The notes below the pieces were generated by a model. That model ran no database searches. It worked only from the letters and a program-made list of their open reading frames with translations, and had not been told where the DNA came from. The position numbers and the translations under genes were made by a program. Shown here one piece after another: positions 24,488 to 32,764 of a DNA stretch of 34,541 bases (the first letter of the stretch is position 1; every line of letters starts with the position of its first letter). This DNA comes from Actinomycetota bacterium (GTDB lineage: Bacteria; Actinomycetota; Nitriliruptoria; Nitriliruptorales; Nitriliruptoraceae): contig JAHWJY010000020.1 of NCBI GenBank assembly GCA_019348135.1, forward strand, positions 1-34,541, read 5' to 3'.

Positions 24488-25674
24488 GGATCCTCTCGGT
24501 CATCACGGCGTACCCACCCTCGACGGGGGGCGCACAGGTGCACGCCCACGAGCTCCACCGCTCGTTGCTCGCACGCGGCCACGAGGTGGTCGTCGCGACC
24601 GCGTGGCGGGAGACGAGGACCGACTGGGCCCTCGGGACGACGGTCCGCGCACCCGGACGACGGCCACCCGACGTGCTGGACGGCGTGCGCGTGGAGCACC
24701 TCGGTCTCGCGGCGAGCCGTCGGCTCCGGGCCGGCGCAGCCCTCGCCGCGTACCCCGCTGCCATGCGGACCCTCGCCCCGGCGCTCACGGCCGCCTACGC
24801 CCCGGCGGCCCGCGACGTCCTCGACCGGGTGCAGCCGGACGTCGTGCACCTGTCGCGGGTGGGGCGTGAGTGGCTGTACCAGGCCGTCGTCCGCGCCGCC
24901 CGCGCGCGTGGCATCCCCTACGTGCTCACCCCCAACCACCACCCCCACTGGACGCGGCCGTGGCACTGGTGGTGGTGGGAGCTCTACCGCCACGCCGACG
25001 CCGTCCTGGTCCTCTCGGAGCACGAAGCGGAGGCCATCGAGGCGGGCGGGGTCGACCGCGAGCGGATCGTCCGGACGGTCGTGGGTCCGGTCGGTGAGCC
25101 GCCGGAGCCCACCGCGGCGGACGCGCCACCGGACGTCCCGCCGGCGGTCGCCTTCCTCGGCCAGATCCGGCACTACAAGGGCCTCGACGTGCTGGAGGCC
25201 GCGATGCGGCTGGTCCGCAGCGAGCTGCCGGGGACCCGCCTCGCGGTCGTCGGGCCGTGGCTCGACGCCCCGGGCGCCCTGCGGCGGCGGCTGGAGGACG
25301 ACCCGCTGACGACCGTCCACGGGAGCGTCGACGAGGCCACGAAGTGGGGCGTCCTCCGGCGGTCGGCGCTGCTGTGCGTGCCGTCCTCCGGCGAGGCCCT
25401 CGGGGGGGTCTACCTCGAGGCGTGGCGCGTCGGGCGTCCCGCGGTCGGGGCGGACATCCCGCCCGTCCGGGAGCTGTTCGGCCGGACCGGGGGAGGCGTC
25501 GTGGTCGACCGCGATCCGGCGGCGCTCGCCGCGGTGCTGGTGGGCCTCCTCCGGGACCCCGTGCGACGCGACGAGCTCGGCACCGCCGGCCGTCGCGCGC
25601 TGGCGGAGGAGTACAACTGGGGGACGGCCGCGAGCCGTGCCGAGGACGCCTACGAGCTGGCCCGGCGTCCCTGA
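24484..25674 (+). CDS. GT4 family glycosyltransferase
   Basis: A 396-aa GT-B transferase. MRILSVITAYPPSTGGAQVH is the typical GT4 opening with a Gly-rich acceptor loop; ARARGIPYVLTPNHHPH resembles the linker before the donor domain; FLGQIRHYKGLDVL opens the nucleotide-sugar-binding half, and SSGEALGGVYLEAWRVGRP stands for the ExFGxxxxE signature (Glu in GEALG and LEAW). Residues around HWWWWELYRHAD are unusually Trp-rich. GTG 24484 overlaps the fusion gene stop (GTGA), so the two form an operon. Sugar specificity unknown. Confidence 0.92.
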   Translation: MRILSVITAYPPSTGGAQVHAHELHRSLLARGHEVVVATAWRETRTDWALGTTVRAPGRRPPDVLDGVRVEHLGLAASRRLRAGAALAAYPAAMRTLAPALTAAYAPAARDVLDRVQPDVVHLSRVGREWLYQAVVRAARARGIPYVLTPNHHPHWTRPWHWWWWELYRHADAVLVLSEHEAEAIEAGGVDRERIVRTVVGPVGEPPEPTAADAPPDVPPAVAFLGQIRHYKGLDVLEAAMRLVRSELPGTRLAVVGPWLDAPGALRRRLEDDPLTTVHGSVDEATKWGVLRRSALLCVPSSGEALGGVYLEAWRVGRPAVGADIPPVRELFGRTGGGVVVDRDPAALAAVLVGLLRDPVRRDELGTAGRRALAEEYNWGTAASRAEDAYELARRP

Positions 25675-25677
25675 TCC

Positions 25678-27354
25678 TCAGGGGAGCTCGTCCGCGCAGG
25701 ACGCCGCGCTGGGGTGGACGGGAGGGTCCTCGCCGGCGGGGACGGGCCCGTAGCGGGTCCGGGTGAACCGGGGCACGTCCGACGCCGGCACGGGTCGACG
25801 GTCCGGCACCAGGGTGGAGACCCGCCCCTCGCGATCCATGCCCTCGTCGCGCCACGTCGCCCAGTCGATCGGGTCGGCGTCGTCGCCCAGCACCCAGAAG
25901 CGTCCCTCCGGGTCCGGGACGGACCAGTGGTTGCGCTCGAAGCGGACGGTGTCGCGACCTTCGGTCAGCTCGGTCTCGATGCGCATCCCGGAGTGGTCGT
26001 CGTGCGCCACGACGTTGTCGTGCACCCACAGCCCGGTCGTGCGCCGGGGCCCGTGGTCGCCCGTCTCCTCCTCGTCGGCGTCACGCGCGAGGATGCCCAG
26101 CGGCTGACCCGAGACGACGTTGTGGGCGATCTCGACGTCGCTCGTGTTCGAGACGAAGATGCCCGTGCTGGCGGCCTCCTCACCGGCGCGGAGGTTGCCG
26201 TGGACCTCGTTCCAGAACACGCGCGCGCCCTGACCGATCTCCGGGAAGATCCCGATGACGTTGTCCTCGACCAGGTTGGCGCAACCGACCGCGTCCTCGT
26301 TGTCGATGTCCCACCACAGGCCGGGCCCGTCGTTGCCGTGGACGTGGTTGTTGGCGAAGGCCATGCCGGAGGTGAGCGTGAACTTCGTCCCGCCGCCCTC
26401 CCAGCGCCAGTAGAAGCCGAGCTGGCGGTTGTCCGCGATCTCGTTCGACAGGACCCGGAGGGGCCGGGCCCCGCCGGGCTCCACGGGTGACTCGCTGTGC
26501 CGCGCCCCCGGACCGCCGATCCCGGCCTGTCCGTTGCCGGCGAACCGCGAGTGCTCGACGAGCATCCCCGGCCCCGTGCCGAGGCCGTAGGCGTGGTTGG
26601 AGGACGCGTCCACCGATCGCACGGTCCAGTCGACGGTGTGCCGACCGTTGATGGCCCCACGTTGCGCCGGGGTGGCGTAGTGCCGGACCACCAGGTTCTC
26701 GATCGTGACGTCGCGGACGCCCTCGCCCACGAAGGCGAAGTCCGCCACCGCGAGCTCGAGCAGGTCCCACCGTCCCGGGTCGGCGGCGAGGTGGAGCCGG
26801 TCGGCGTCGTAGTCGAGGTACCACTCGTGCTCGGTGTCGAGGTCCGCGAGCTGCTCCACGTGACGCAGCCGCTGTCCGTCGGCGTAGAGGTCCTCCGGGT
26901 GCGCCTCGCGTTCGTGGCCCTCGATCATCGTGCCGTGGACGAACCCCTCGGCGTCCACCCCGTCGAGCACCCACGCGGAGCCCTCGCGACGGAACGCGTC
27001 GGCATCGAGGAGCTGCGCCCCGGACATCACCGCCCCGGGCTCACCGGTGAAGCGGTCCCCGTCGCGCGGTTCGACGGAGAGCTGCCGGTGCACGCCCGAC
27101 GCGAGCAGGAAGGACGTCCCCGGCGGATGGTCGCGGACGAGCGCCTGGAGGTCGTCGCCCACCTCGACCCGCACCGCGCCGGCCGGGGGCGGGACGTCGG
27201 GTGCCGGCGGGAGCGGCGTGCGGGTCGGTGGATCGCCACCGCGCACCTCCCGTCCGGGGAGGGGGTCGGCCGGCCCGGCGGTGAGCTGCCACGACACGAC
27301 GCCCGCCGCCACGGCGACCACGACGGCGAGGCCCACGGCGAGGAGCCGGCTCAG
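25678..27354 (-). CDS. Membrane-anchored right-handed parallel beta-helix protein
   Basis: About 558 aa. A signal/anchor (SRLLAVGLAVVVAVAAG) is followed by a Pro-rich linker and, from about residue 70, a long repeat-rich region of short strands with Asn ladders: VTIENLVVRH, MLVEHSRFAGNGQAGIG, VEIAHNVVSGQPLGI, GLWVHDNVVAHDDHSGM. This is the pectate-lyase/parallel-beta-helix architecture of polysaccharide lyases, epimerases and hydrolases; no catalytic set can be named. The start is uncertain: CTG 27354 forms a CTGA overlap with the upstream stop and gives a good MSR- signal; GTG 27336 lacks the basic n-region, and GTG 27423 would overlap by 72 bases. Likely acts outside the cell on the locus' glycan. 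Confidence 0.82.
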   Translation of the reverse strand: MSRLLAVGLAVVVAVAAGVVSWQLTAGPADPLPGREVRGGDPPTRTPLPPAPDVPPPAGAVRVEVGDDLQALVRDHPPGTSFLLASGVHRQLSVEPRDGDRFTGEPGAVMSGAQLLDADAFRREGSAWVLDGVDAEGFVHGTMIEGHEREAHPEDLYADGQRLRHVEQLADLDTEHEWYLDYDADRLHLAADPGRWDLLELAVADFAFVGEGVRDVTIENLVVRHYATPAQRGAINGRHTVDWTVRSVDASSNHAYGLGTGPGMLVEHSRFAGNGQAGIGGPGARHSESPVEPGGARPLRVLSNEIADNRQLGFYWRWEGGGTKFTLTSGMAFANNHVHGNDGPGLWWDIDNEDAVGCANLVEDNVIGIFPEIGQGARVFWNEVHGNLRAGEEAASTGIFVSNTSDVEIAHNVVSGQPLGILARDADEEETGDHGPRRTTGLWVHDNVVAHDDHSGMRIETELTEGRDTVRFERNHWSVPDPEGRFWVLGDDADPIDWATWRDEGMDREGRVSTLVPDRRPVPASDVPRFTRTRYGPVPAGEDPPVHPSAASCADELP

Positions 27355-29162
27355 GACCCGCCCCCGTGTCGCAACGCCGCGCCGAGCCGGCGGAGGTACG
27401 GGCTCACGAAGTACACGGGCCACAGGGGTCCGGCCCACCGGCGGGCGAAGGCTCGCCACTCCCGGGGAGGCAGGCCCTTGGGGCTGCGCAGGTGCCGGAG
27501 CTCGGCGGCGGCGTCGCGCACCGAGGGCGGGTTGGCGGCGCACGTCCCGACCGTCCCCGGCGCCAGCAGGACCGTGACGCCACGGCACCGGGCGCGCAGT
27601 CCGTAGTCGAAGTCACCCATGCCGTGGGTGAACCGGGCGTCGAGGTTGCCCACGCGTTCCGCGACGGTCGCGGGGACGAGCACGCAGTTGCCGTTGATCG
27701 TCTCCACCTCGACGGGAGCGTCCCCCGGCTCGACCCGCGAGAAGCGCAGCGGACGGCCGGCGTGCTCCCGTCGCACGCCGCCGTAGGTCAGCGCGCCCGT
27801 GTCCGGGTCGCGGGTCGCCCCGGCGACGATCGCCTCCCCCGCGTCCCGCCAGACGGCGAGCAGCCGGGCGACGGCGTCGCGATCGAGGATCGTGTCGTCG
27901 TTCAGCCACAGGTAGGCGTCGGGGACCGGATCGCGCTGACGTGCCAGCTCCCACGCGCGACGCATGCCCGCGTTCCAGTAGAGCTCCGGCCCCGCCTCGT
28001 CGACGTGGGCCGACGGGAACCGCTCACGGACCGCCGCCGCGGTCCCGTCGCTCGAGCCGGCGTCGACGAGGACGACGTCGAGGTCGGCATCGACCTCCTG
28101 GTCGTGCAGGGCGGCGAGGCTGGCCAGCGTCACCTCGCGTCGGTCGTGCGACGTCGCGAGGACCGCGATCCGTGGTCGTGTCGCGGCGCGGTCGTCGGTG
28201 GCGGGCCGACGGGTGGGCGTCGACGCGGCGCGGCGGATCCGGGGCAGGCCCCGCCACCCGTGCCCGTCGACGGCGGCGACCCATCCACCATCCGCCAGCC
28301 GGTGCGCGTCGAGGTGGTGCATGCGCTCGACGTTCCAGGCACGGCGGCCGGGCGACAGGACGGGGGAGTCGCCGACGGGGCGCTCGCGGTAGGACCCGGG
28401 GGACAGCTCCACGACCTCGCTGGCCCAGACGCGTTCGCCGTAGGACGCGGTCGCCTCCTGCGTGAACCGCAGGAGGCGGTCGTCGAGGGTCAGCACGCGC
28501 CCCGCTGAGCGCGTGGAGACGCCCGTGTCGCTGACGACCGGGCTCGCCGGGTGCTCCTCCCAGCCGTGGTCCAGCGCGGCGCTGCCGTAGAGGCGCAGCA
28601 CCGGGGAGGTCCCCCCCGTGGTCGTCCACAGCCACCACCGGCCCCCGTGGCGCGCCAGGCTCGGATCGGCGAAGTCGTGGCCCCGGAGGAGCTCGGAGAC
28701 CTGCTCCCACCGGTGCGGGCCGGCGGTGGCTCGCCACAGCCCGATCGACCCGTCGGCTCCGGACTCGGGGACCATCAGGATCTCGCCATCCGCACGGAAC
28801 ACGTACGGGTAGGACAGGTGGTGGGCGGCCCGGAGGACGATGCCCTCGTACTCCCAGTGGACGAGGTCCCGGCTGCGCGCGAGCCCGATCTCGCCACGCT
28901 CCCGGTCCGCGTTCAGCACCTCGAACAGCAGCGACCAACCGTCGTCGCCCGGCAGCAGGAAGGGATCGGCCACGAACCGGGCGGGGACGTCGGTCACGTG
29001 GTGGGGCTCGAGGACGGGGTTCGGGTCGGGCGCGGGCGCGGTGAGGGACAGCGGTGACGGGCCGACGTGGATGCCGATGGACCAGCGCATCGAGCGGCTC
29101 GCACGCCCCGTCCGCAGTGATCGGACGAGGGTCGGGCCTCGTCCGTTCGGCCCGCTGGCCAC
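27351..29162 (-). CDS. GINT1-type beta-propeller fused to GT2 glycosyltransferase
   Basis: A 603-aa cytoplasmic protein. The N-terminal ~300 residues match the glucosamine inositolphosphorylceramide transferase 1 N-terminal family, a five-bladed propeller resembling GH43 folds: RFVADPFLLPGDDGW (62-76), EIGLARSRDLVHWEYEG, SYPYVF (117-122), VPES (131-134) and a second blade ADPSL (165-169). After a basic linker a GT2 domain (331 to ~560) follows with VVLVDAGSSDGT and LWLNDDT (418-424), the rhamnosyltransferase-like metal site. The start GTG 29162 is set by GAGGAG 5 bases upstream; GTG 29168 overlaps the RBS and ATG 29090 is the point where family members often begin. The beta-helix gene follows in overlap. 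Confidence 0.88.
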   Translation of the reverse strand: MASGPNGRGPTLVRSLRTGRASRSMRWSIGIHVGPSPLSLTAPAPDPNPVLEPHHVTDVPARFVADPFLLPGDDGWSLLFEVLNADRERGEIGLARSRDLVHWEYEGIVLRAAHHLSYPYVFRADGEILMVPESGADGSIGLWRATAGPHRWEQVSELLRGHDFADPSLARHGGRWWLWTTTGGTSPVLRLYGSAALDHGWEEHPASPVVSDTGVSTRSAGRVLTLDDRLLRFTQEATASYGERVWASEVVELSPGSYRERPVGDSPVLSPGRRAWNVERMHHLDAHRLADGGWVAAVDGHGWRGLPRIRRAASTPTRRPATDDRAATRPRIAVLATSHDRREVTLASLAALHDQEVDADLDVVLVDAGSSDGTAAAVRERFPSAHVDEAGPELYWNAGMRRAWELARQRDPVPDAYLWLNDDTILDRDAVARLLAVWRDAGEAIVAGATRDPDTGALTYGGVRREHAGRPLRFSRVEPGDAPVEVETINGNCVLVPATVAERVGNLDARFTHGMGDFDYGLRARCRGVTVLLAPGTVGTCAANPPSVRDAAAELRHLRSPKGLPPREWRAFARRWAGPLWPVYFVSPYLRRLGAALRHGGGS

Positions 29163-29232
29163 GTTCACTCCTCGCCCGTTCGGGTGTGACTCTCGCCCCC
29201 GGGCTCAAGTGTGCGGGGGGAGCTCCGATGAG

Positions 29233-29238
29233 AGGGTA
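29233..29238 (-). promoter_or_regulatory. Candidate -10 box of the propeller-GT2 gene
   Basis: TACCCT on the minus strand, 71 bases upstream of GTG 29162, in the 194-base divergent gap shared with the riboswitch. The overlapping GGTAGA on the plus strand may belong to the riboswitch promoter; neither has an obvious -35 element. Confidence 0.3.
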
Positions 29239-29263
29239 GAGCCGTCCGTTCAGCCGAACGCCG

Positions 29264-29346
29264 GCCGTAGCACCCGAAAAGGCACACCCGTCGTGAGGCG
29301 GGGACGCAAAGCCACGGGACCCACGAGGTCAGCCGGGCTACCGAAG
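29264..29346 (+). promoter_or_regulatory. GEMM-I cyclic-di-GMP-type riboswitch aptamer
   Basis: The stretch 29299-29313 reads CGGGGACGCAAAGCC, the hallmark core of GEMM-I. The full pattern is present: P1 closed by GTAGC (29267-29271) with GCTAC (29337-29341); AAAAGGCACACC matching the AGGGCAAACC strand; a GTGA GNRA tetraloop (29293-29296) for the P2-P3 contact; GGGACC...GGTC second helix; and AGCCGGGCTACCG closing sequence. Aligned to Vc2 the base at position 20 is G (29281), the c-di-GMP-specific identity (cGAMP variants have A). The Shine-Dalgarno AAGGAG begins 3 bases after P1, so regulation is probably translational. Ligand not proven. Confidence 0.88.
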
Positions 29347-29349
29347 GAG
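29344..29349 (+). promoter_or_regulatory. Shine-Dalgarno deciding a TTG start
   Basis: AAGGAG at 29344-29349, 7 bases before TTG 29357, abuts the aptamer's P1 helix. Its AAGG (29344-29347) can pair with CCTT (29355-29358), which would hide both the SD and the first bases of the start codon. Confidence 0.7.
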
Positions 29350-29356
29350 CTCTCCC

Positions 29357-31603
29357 TTGTCGTCGTCGACTCTCGTCCACCGTAGCGTCACCGGCACCTC
29401 GGTCCGGATCCTCATCCTCGCGCTGGCCCTCAGCGTCCTCGTGGGTGTGGCACCGCCCGCCGCGGAGGCATCGACCGGGCCGGTCCGCCTCGGGCTCCAC
29501 GTCACCGACGTCGAGCTCGACGCGTGGCGCGCACGGGCCACGACCGGGCCGTACCGGCGCGCCGGCGACGCCGGGACGAACTCGCCCGGCGACTGGGACC
29601 GGATCGTCTCCAACCGCGCCGACTTCCTCGCGTCGCCGGCATCCTTCCGCTGGGCGGGCCCCGCGGACCCCGGTGGCTGCATCGACTTCCCTGGCGGCAT
29701 CCAGTACGACCCGCCCGTCGCCACCAGCCGCGGCCTGCGCGATGCCGCGTTCCACGCGATGGTGACCGACGACGCGGCGACCCGACGCACCGTGGCGCAG
29801 TCCCTCGTCGCGCAGGCACGCGTGTCGAACCTCGACTTCTCGAACCGCGCCCGGTGGTGCCTCGACGTCATCGACGACCTCAACCCCGGCTTCGAGATCG
29901 CCAACTGGCTGACCTCGCTCCTGTACGCCGTCGAGTACGTCGAGATCGGGGACCGGCTGGGCGGGACCGCCTCGTTCACGGCCGCCGATCGACAGGTCGT
30001 GCTCGACTGGATGTACCACGCCGCCGAGTTCATGAACTTCGACACGAACAAGTCGCTCCGGTCCATCTTCCCGGACCGCGACCAGAAGGCCGCGCCCCCG
30101 TACACGCTGAGCTCGACCCTCCAGGAGAACGCCTACTACGAGAAGACGCCGTACGACGGCGCGGGCCTCACCATCGGCGGCATCGCGCGGTACTACAACA
30201 ACCGCAACGCCGCCAAGCAGCGGTTCGTGGGGCTCCTCGGCCTGCACCTGTCGCAGCGCACCGACGGCTACGTCGCGCCGACCGGTCAGCAGGGCTACAC
30301 CGCGGCGAGCTACGTCCGGGACGCGAGCAAGTTCGCGCGTGACTTCCTCGTCTACTCCACCTACCCGGCCGGGTACGTGGGGGAGTTCGAGCGCTGGAAG
30401 ACCGAGCTGCCGGACCTCGGCTGGGCGTACGCCGGCCAGGCACTCGCCCCGATCCTCACCTACGTCGACGCGCTCGCCCGCACGGGGGACCGCTCGCTGT
30501 ACGACTTCACGACGAGCGCCGGCGTCCACAACACCGAGGGCACCCCGGCCGGCACGTCGGGGAAGAACTGGCGCTGGGCCGTCAACCAGTTCGTCAGCTT
30601 CCGGACGACCCAGGTCCGCTACATCCCGGGCCACGGAGGCGATGCGAACTACCGGATCGACGGCACGCACGGGAGCTGGCAGTCCATCCACGAGGTGATG
30701 TTCGCCCCCTTCAACCGCTACTGGCAGGACGGCGCCCTCGAGGACATCCTCCTGCGGACGACCTCCGCGGTCCCGGCCTACCCCTCCTCGCCGGCGAGCG
30801 TCGGGCAGTACTCGGTGTGGAACGGTGACTGGGGCACGCTCCCGGCCACGATGTTCATGACCGCGCAGATGCCGGCCGGCACGAGCCCGTACGACGCCAC
30901 CGCGCCGGCGCCCGAGCCGATCGTCGAGGAGGAGGAGACCGTCCTCGAGCCGGCGCCGAAGGCCAAGAACCCCCGGCGTCCGAAGGCGCTCGTGGCGGAC
31001 TACTCCCTGGCCTGCCCCGGGTTCACCACGGAGACGGCCTTCGAGGACGTGGCCGGGTCGGTCCACCTCGAGGCCATCGCGTGCCTCGCGGACGCCGGCA
31101 TCGCCACCGGCACGACGCCGACGACGTTCTCGCCCCACGCATCCGTGAGCCGCGGGCAGCTGGCGGCGTTCGTCACCCGCCTGCTCGAGGTGGCCCGTCC
31201 GGAGCTCGCGTCGCTCGTCCCGTCGGACCCGTTCTCCGACGACGACGGCAACCCGCACGAGCGCAGCATCAACGTCCTCGCCCACCTCGGCATCCTCGAC
31301 GGGACCGGGCAGGGACGCTTCTCGCCGGCGGCTCCGGTCCAGCGGGCGCAGGCCGCGTCGATCCTCGTGGCCGCATCCTCCTACCTCGGTGGCACGCCGC
31401 CCGTCGACGCCGTCGACTACTTCGCCGACGACGACGGGACGGTCCACGAGGCCGCGATCAACGACGCGGCCGCGCTCGGGATGGTCAGCGGGACCGGCGG
31501 CGAGCTCTACGCCCCGACCGGCGCGGTCAGCCGCGGCCAGATGGCGACGATGCTCACCCGCCTCGCGTCCGTCAACGGGGTCTCACTCACCGGCGTGGCC
31601 TGA
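29357..31603 (+). CDS. Secreted SLH-anchored protein with polysaccharide lyase-like domain
   Basis: A 748-aa protein starting at TTG 29357 after a riboswitch and AAGGAG. A signal peptide covers 1 to ~38. Residues ~45-510 form an all-helical enzyme-like domain resembling alginate-lyase/heparinase-type alpha-alpha toroids (VTDVELDAWRARA opening, NPGFEIANWLTSLLYAVEY, IGGIARYYNNRNAAKQ, HGSWQSIHEVMFAPFNRYW); the match is by overall pattern, and the canonical NNH of alginate lyases is not seen. A charged Pro/Glu/Lys linker (515-548) leads to three SLH repeats (about 556-748) in which the usual TRAE is replaced by SRGQ, QRAQ and SRGQ. SLH repeats bind cell-wall polymers, so this enzyme should sit on the surface. 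It overlaps the convergent gene by 21 bases. Confidence 0.82.
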   Translation: MSSSTLVHRSVTGTSVRILILALALSVLVGVAPPAAEASTGPVRLGLHVTDVELDAWRARATTGPYRRAGDAGTNSPGDWDRIVSNRADFLASPASFRWAGPADPGGCIDFPGGIQYDPPVATSRGLRDAAFHAMVTDDAATRRTVAQSLVAQARVSNLDFSNRARWCLDVIDDLNPGFEIANWLTSLLYAVEYVEIGDRLGGTASFTAADRQVVLDWMYHAAEFMNFDTNKSLRSIFPDRDQKAAPPYTLSSTLQENAYYEKTPYDGAGLTIGGIARYYNNRNAAKQRFVGLLGLHLSQRTDGYVAPTGQQGYTAASYVRDASKFARDFLVYSTYPAGYVGEFERWKTELPDLGWAYAGQALAPILTYVDALARTGDRSLYDFTTSAGVHNTEGTPAGTSGKNWRWAVNQFVSFRTTQVRYIPGHGGDANYRIDGTHGSWQSIHEVMFAPFNRYWQDGALEDILLRTTSAVPAYPSSPASVGQYSVWNGDWGTLPATMFMTAQMPAGTSPYDATAPAPEPIVEEEETVLEPAPKAKNPRRPKALVADYSLACPGFTTETAFEDVAGSVHLEAIACLADAGIATGTTPTTFSPHASVSRGQLAAFVTRLLEVARPELASLVPSDPFSDDDGNPHERSINVLAHLGILDGTGQGRFSPAAPVQRAQAASILVAASSYLGGTPPVDAVDYFADDDGTVHEAAINDAAALGMVSGTGGELYAPTGAVSRGQMATMLTRLASVNGVSLTGVA

Positions 31604-32764
31604 CCCCAGCACCGCCTGCCTCCAGCGGGGCAGGATCCGCTCCGGGGTCAGGTCACGGCGGTGCCGTGACCGGGCCGCCTCCTGCATCCGCGCGTACATG
31701 GCGGGATCGCCGAGCACCGCCGCGACCGTCTCGGCCGCCCCGTCCGGGTCGGTGAGGTCCCACACCCGCCCTTCGACGCCGTCGGAGAACACCTCCGGGA
31801 TCGCGCCCCGCGCCGGAGCCAGCACCGGCACGCCCGCGGCGAGCGACTCGGCCAGGACGATCCCGAAGCTCTCGGTCCGGGCGGCGTGGACGTACAGCCG
31901 GTGGGACGGCAGCCACCGTGCCGCGTCCGCGACCCGGCCCGGGAACCGCACGACGTCCGTGAGACCCAGGACCGCGGTCCGTCCCTCGAGGGCGGCTCGG
32001 TCCGGTCCGTCGCCGACGAGCGTCAGGGTCCACCGGTGCCCGCGCCGCCGACCGGCGGCCAGCACCTCCAGCAGGAAGCCCTGGTTCTTGCGCGGCTCGA
32101 GGGTCCCGATGGAGATGAGGTCGCCGGTCGGCGCGTCCGGATCGGGGACCGCCGCCTCGACGGGGTGGGGGATGACCTCGCAGGGCGCGTCCACGTCCGC
32201 ACCCCAGCGACCGGTGACGGTCTCGAGGCTGAACCGCGAGGGGAACACGACCAGGTCGGAGCCGCGCACCATGAGGCGCTCGCGCCGGTCGAGGAGGCGG
32301 GCGTGGAGCCCGCCCGGCCGGGCCCGGCCCCGCTCCACCAGCTCCGCGGCCTCCGACTCGTTGTAGTGGGCCGTGCTGACCACGCGTGCCGACGGTCGGA
32401 GACGTCGCGCCGCCAGGGCGGCCGCCGTCGCGGACGGTTCCTGGGCGTAGAGGACGACGGTGCGGCCGCGGTGGCGGACGAGGAGTCCCACGACGTGGAG
32501 CGCGAGGATGGCCTCGAAGCCGATCCTGGTCCAGACCGAACCCAGCTCGGGGTGGAGACGCCCGAGCAGCGCCCCGACGGTGGTCACGGCGCGTCGCCGC
32601 CACCGCGAGACGCTCCAGGGCGAGGCGAAGCGCGCCTCGACCCCCCAGTCCGTTGCCGCCTCCATCACGAGATCCACGTGCTGGTGGATCCCCGTCTCGC
32701 CCCGCCGCCCCAGGAACGACAGCACCACCAGCAGCGGGCGTCGGTCGGGCTCGGTCCCGTTCAC
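31583..32764 (-). CDS. GT4 family glycosyltransferase
   Basis: A 393-aa GT-B transferase. An N-terminal acceptor domain opens with LLVVLSFLGRRGETGIHQHVD; the donor domain has SIGTLEPRKNQGFLLEV, TLVGDGPDRAAL and the GT4 signature ARTESFGIVLAESLAAG with two glutamates. The hydrophobic stretch about 85-100 (AILALHVVGLLV) may touch the membrane. GTG 32764 overlaps the stop of the Wzy-type gene as GTGA, so it is the last gene of an operon reading in from the right edge. Its 3' end overlaps the SLH protein gene by 21 bases on the opposite strand. Confidence 0.92.
   Translation of the reverse strand: MNGTEPDRRPLLVVLSFLGRRGETGIHQHVDLVMEAATDWGVEARFASPWSVSRWRRRAVTTVGALLGRLHPELGSVWTRIGFEAILALHVVGLLVRHRGRTVVLYAQEPSATAAALAARRLRPSARVVSTAHYNESEAAELVERGRARPGGLHARLLDRRERLMVRGSDLVVFPSRFSLETVTGRWGADVDAPCEVIPHPVEAAVPDPDAPTGDLISIGTLEPRKNQGFLLEVLAAGRRRGHRWTLTLVGDGPDRAALEGRTAVLGLTDVVRFPGRVADAARWLPSHRLYVHAARTESFGIVLAESLAAGVPVLAPARGAIPEVFSDGVEGRVWDLTDPDGAAETVAAVLGDPAMYARMQEAARSRHRRDLTPERILPRWRQAVLGSGHAGE

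Noticed and set aside
29165-31447. 760-codon minus-strand open frame covering the riboswitch and SLH gene
   Set aside because: Shadow frame; it would read through the riboswitch and has no recognisable domain.
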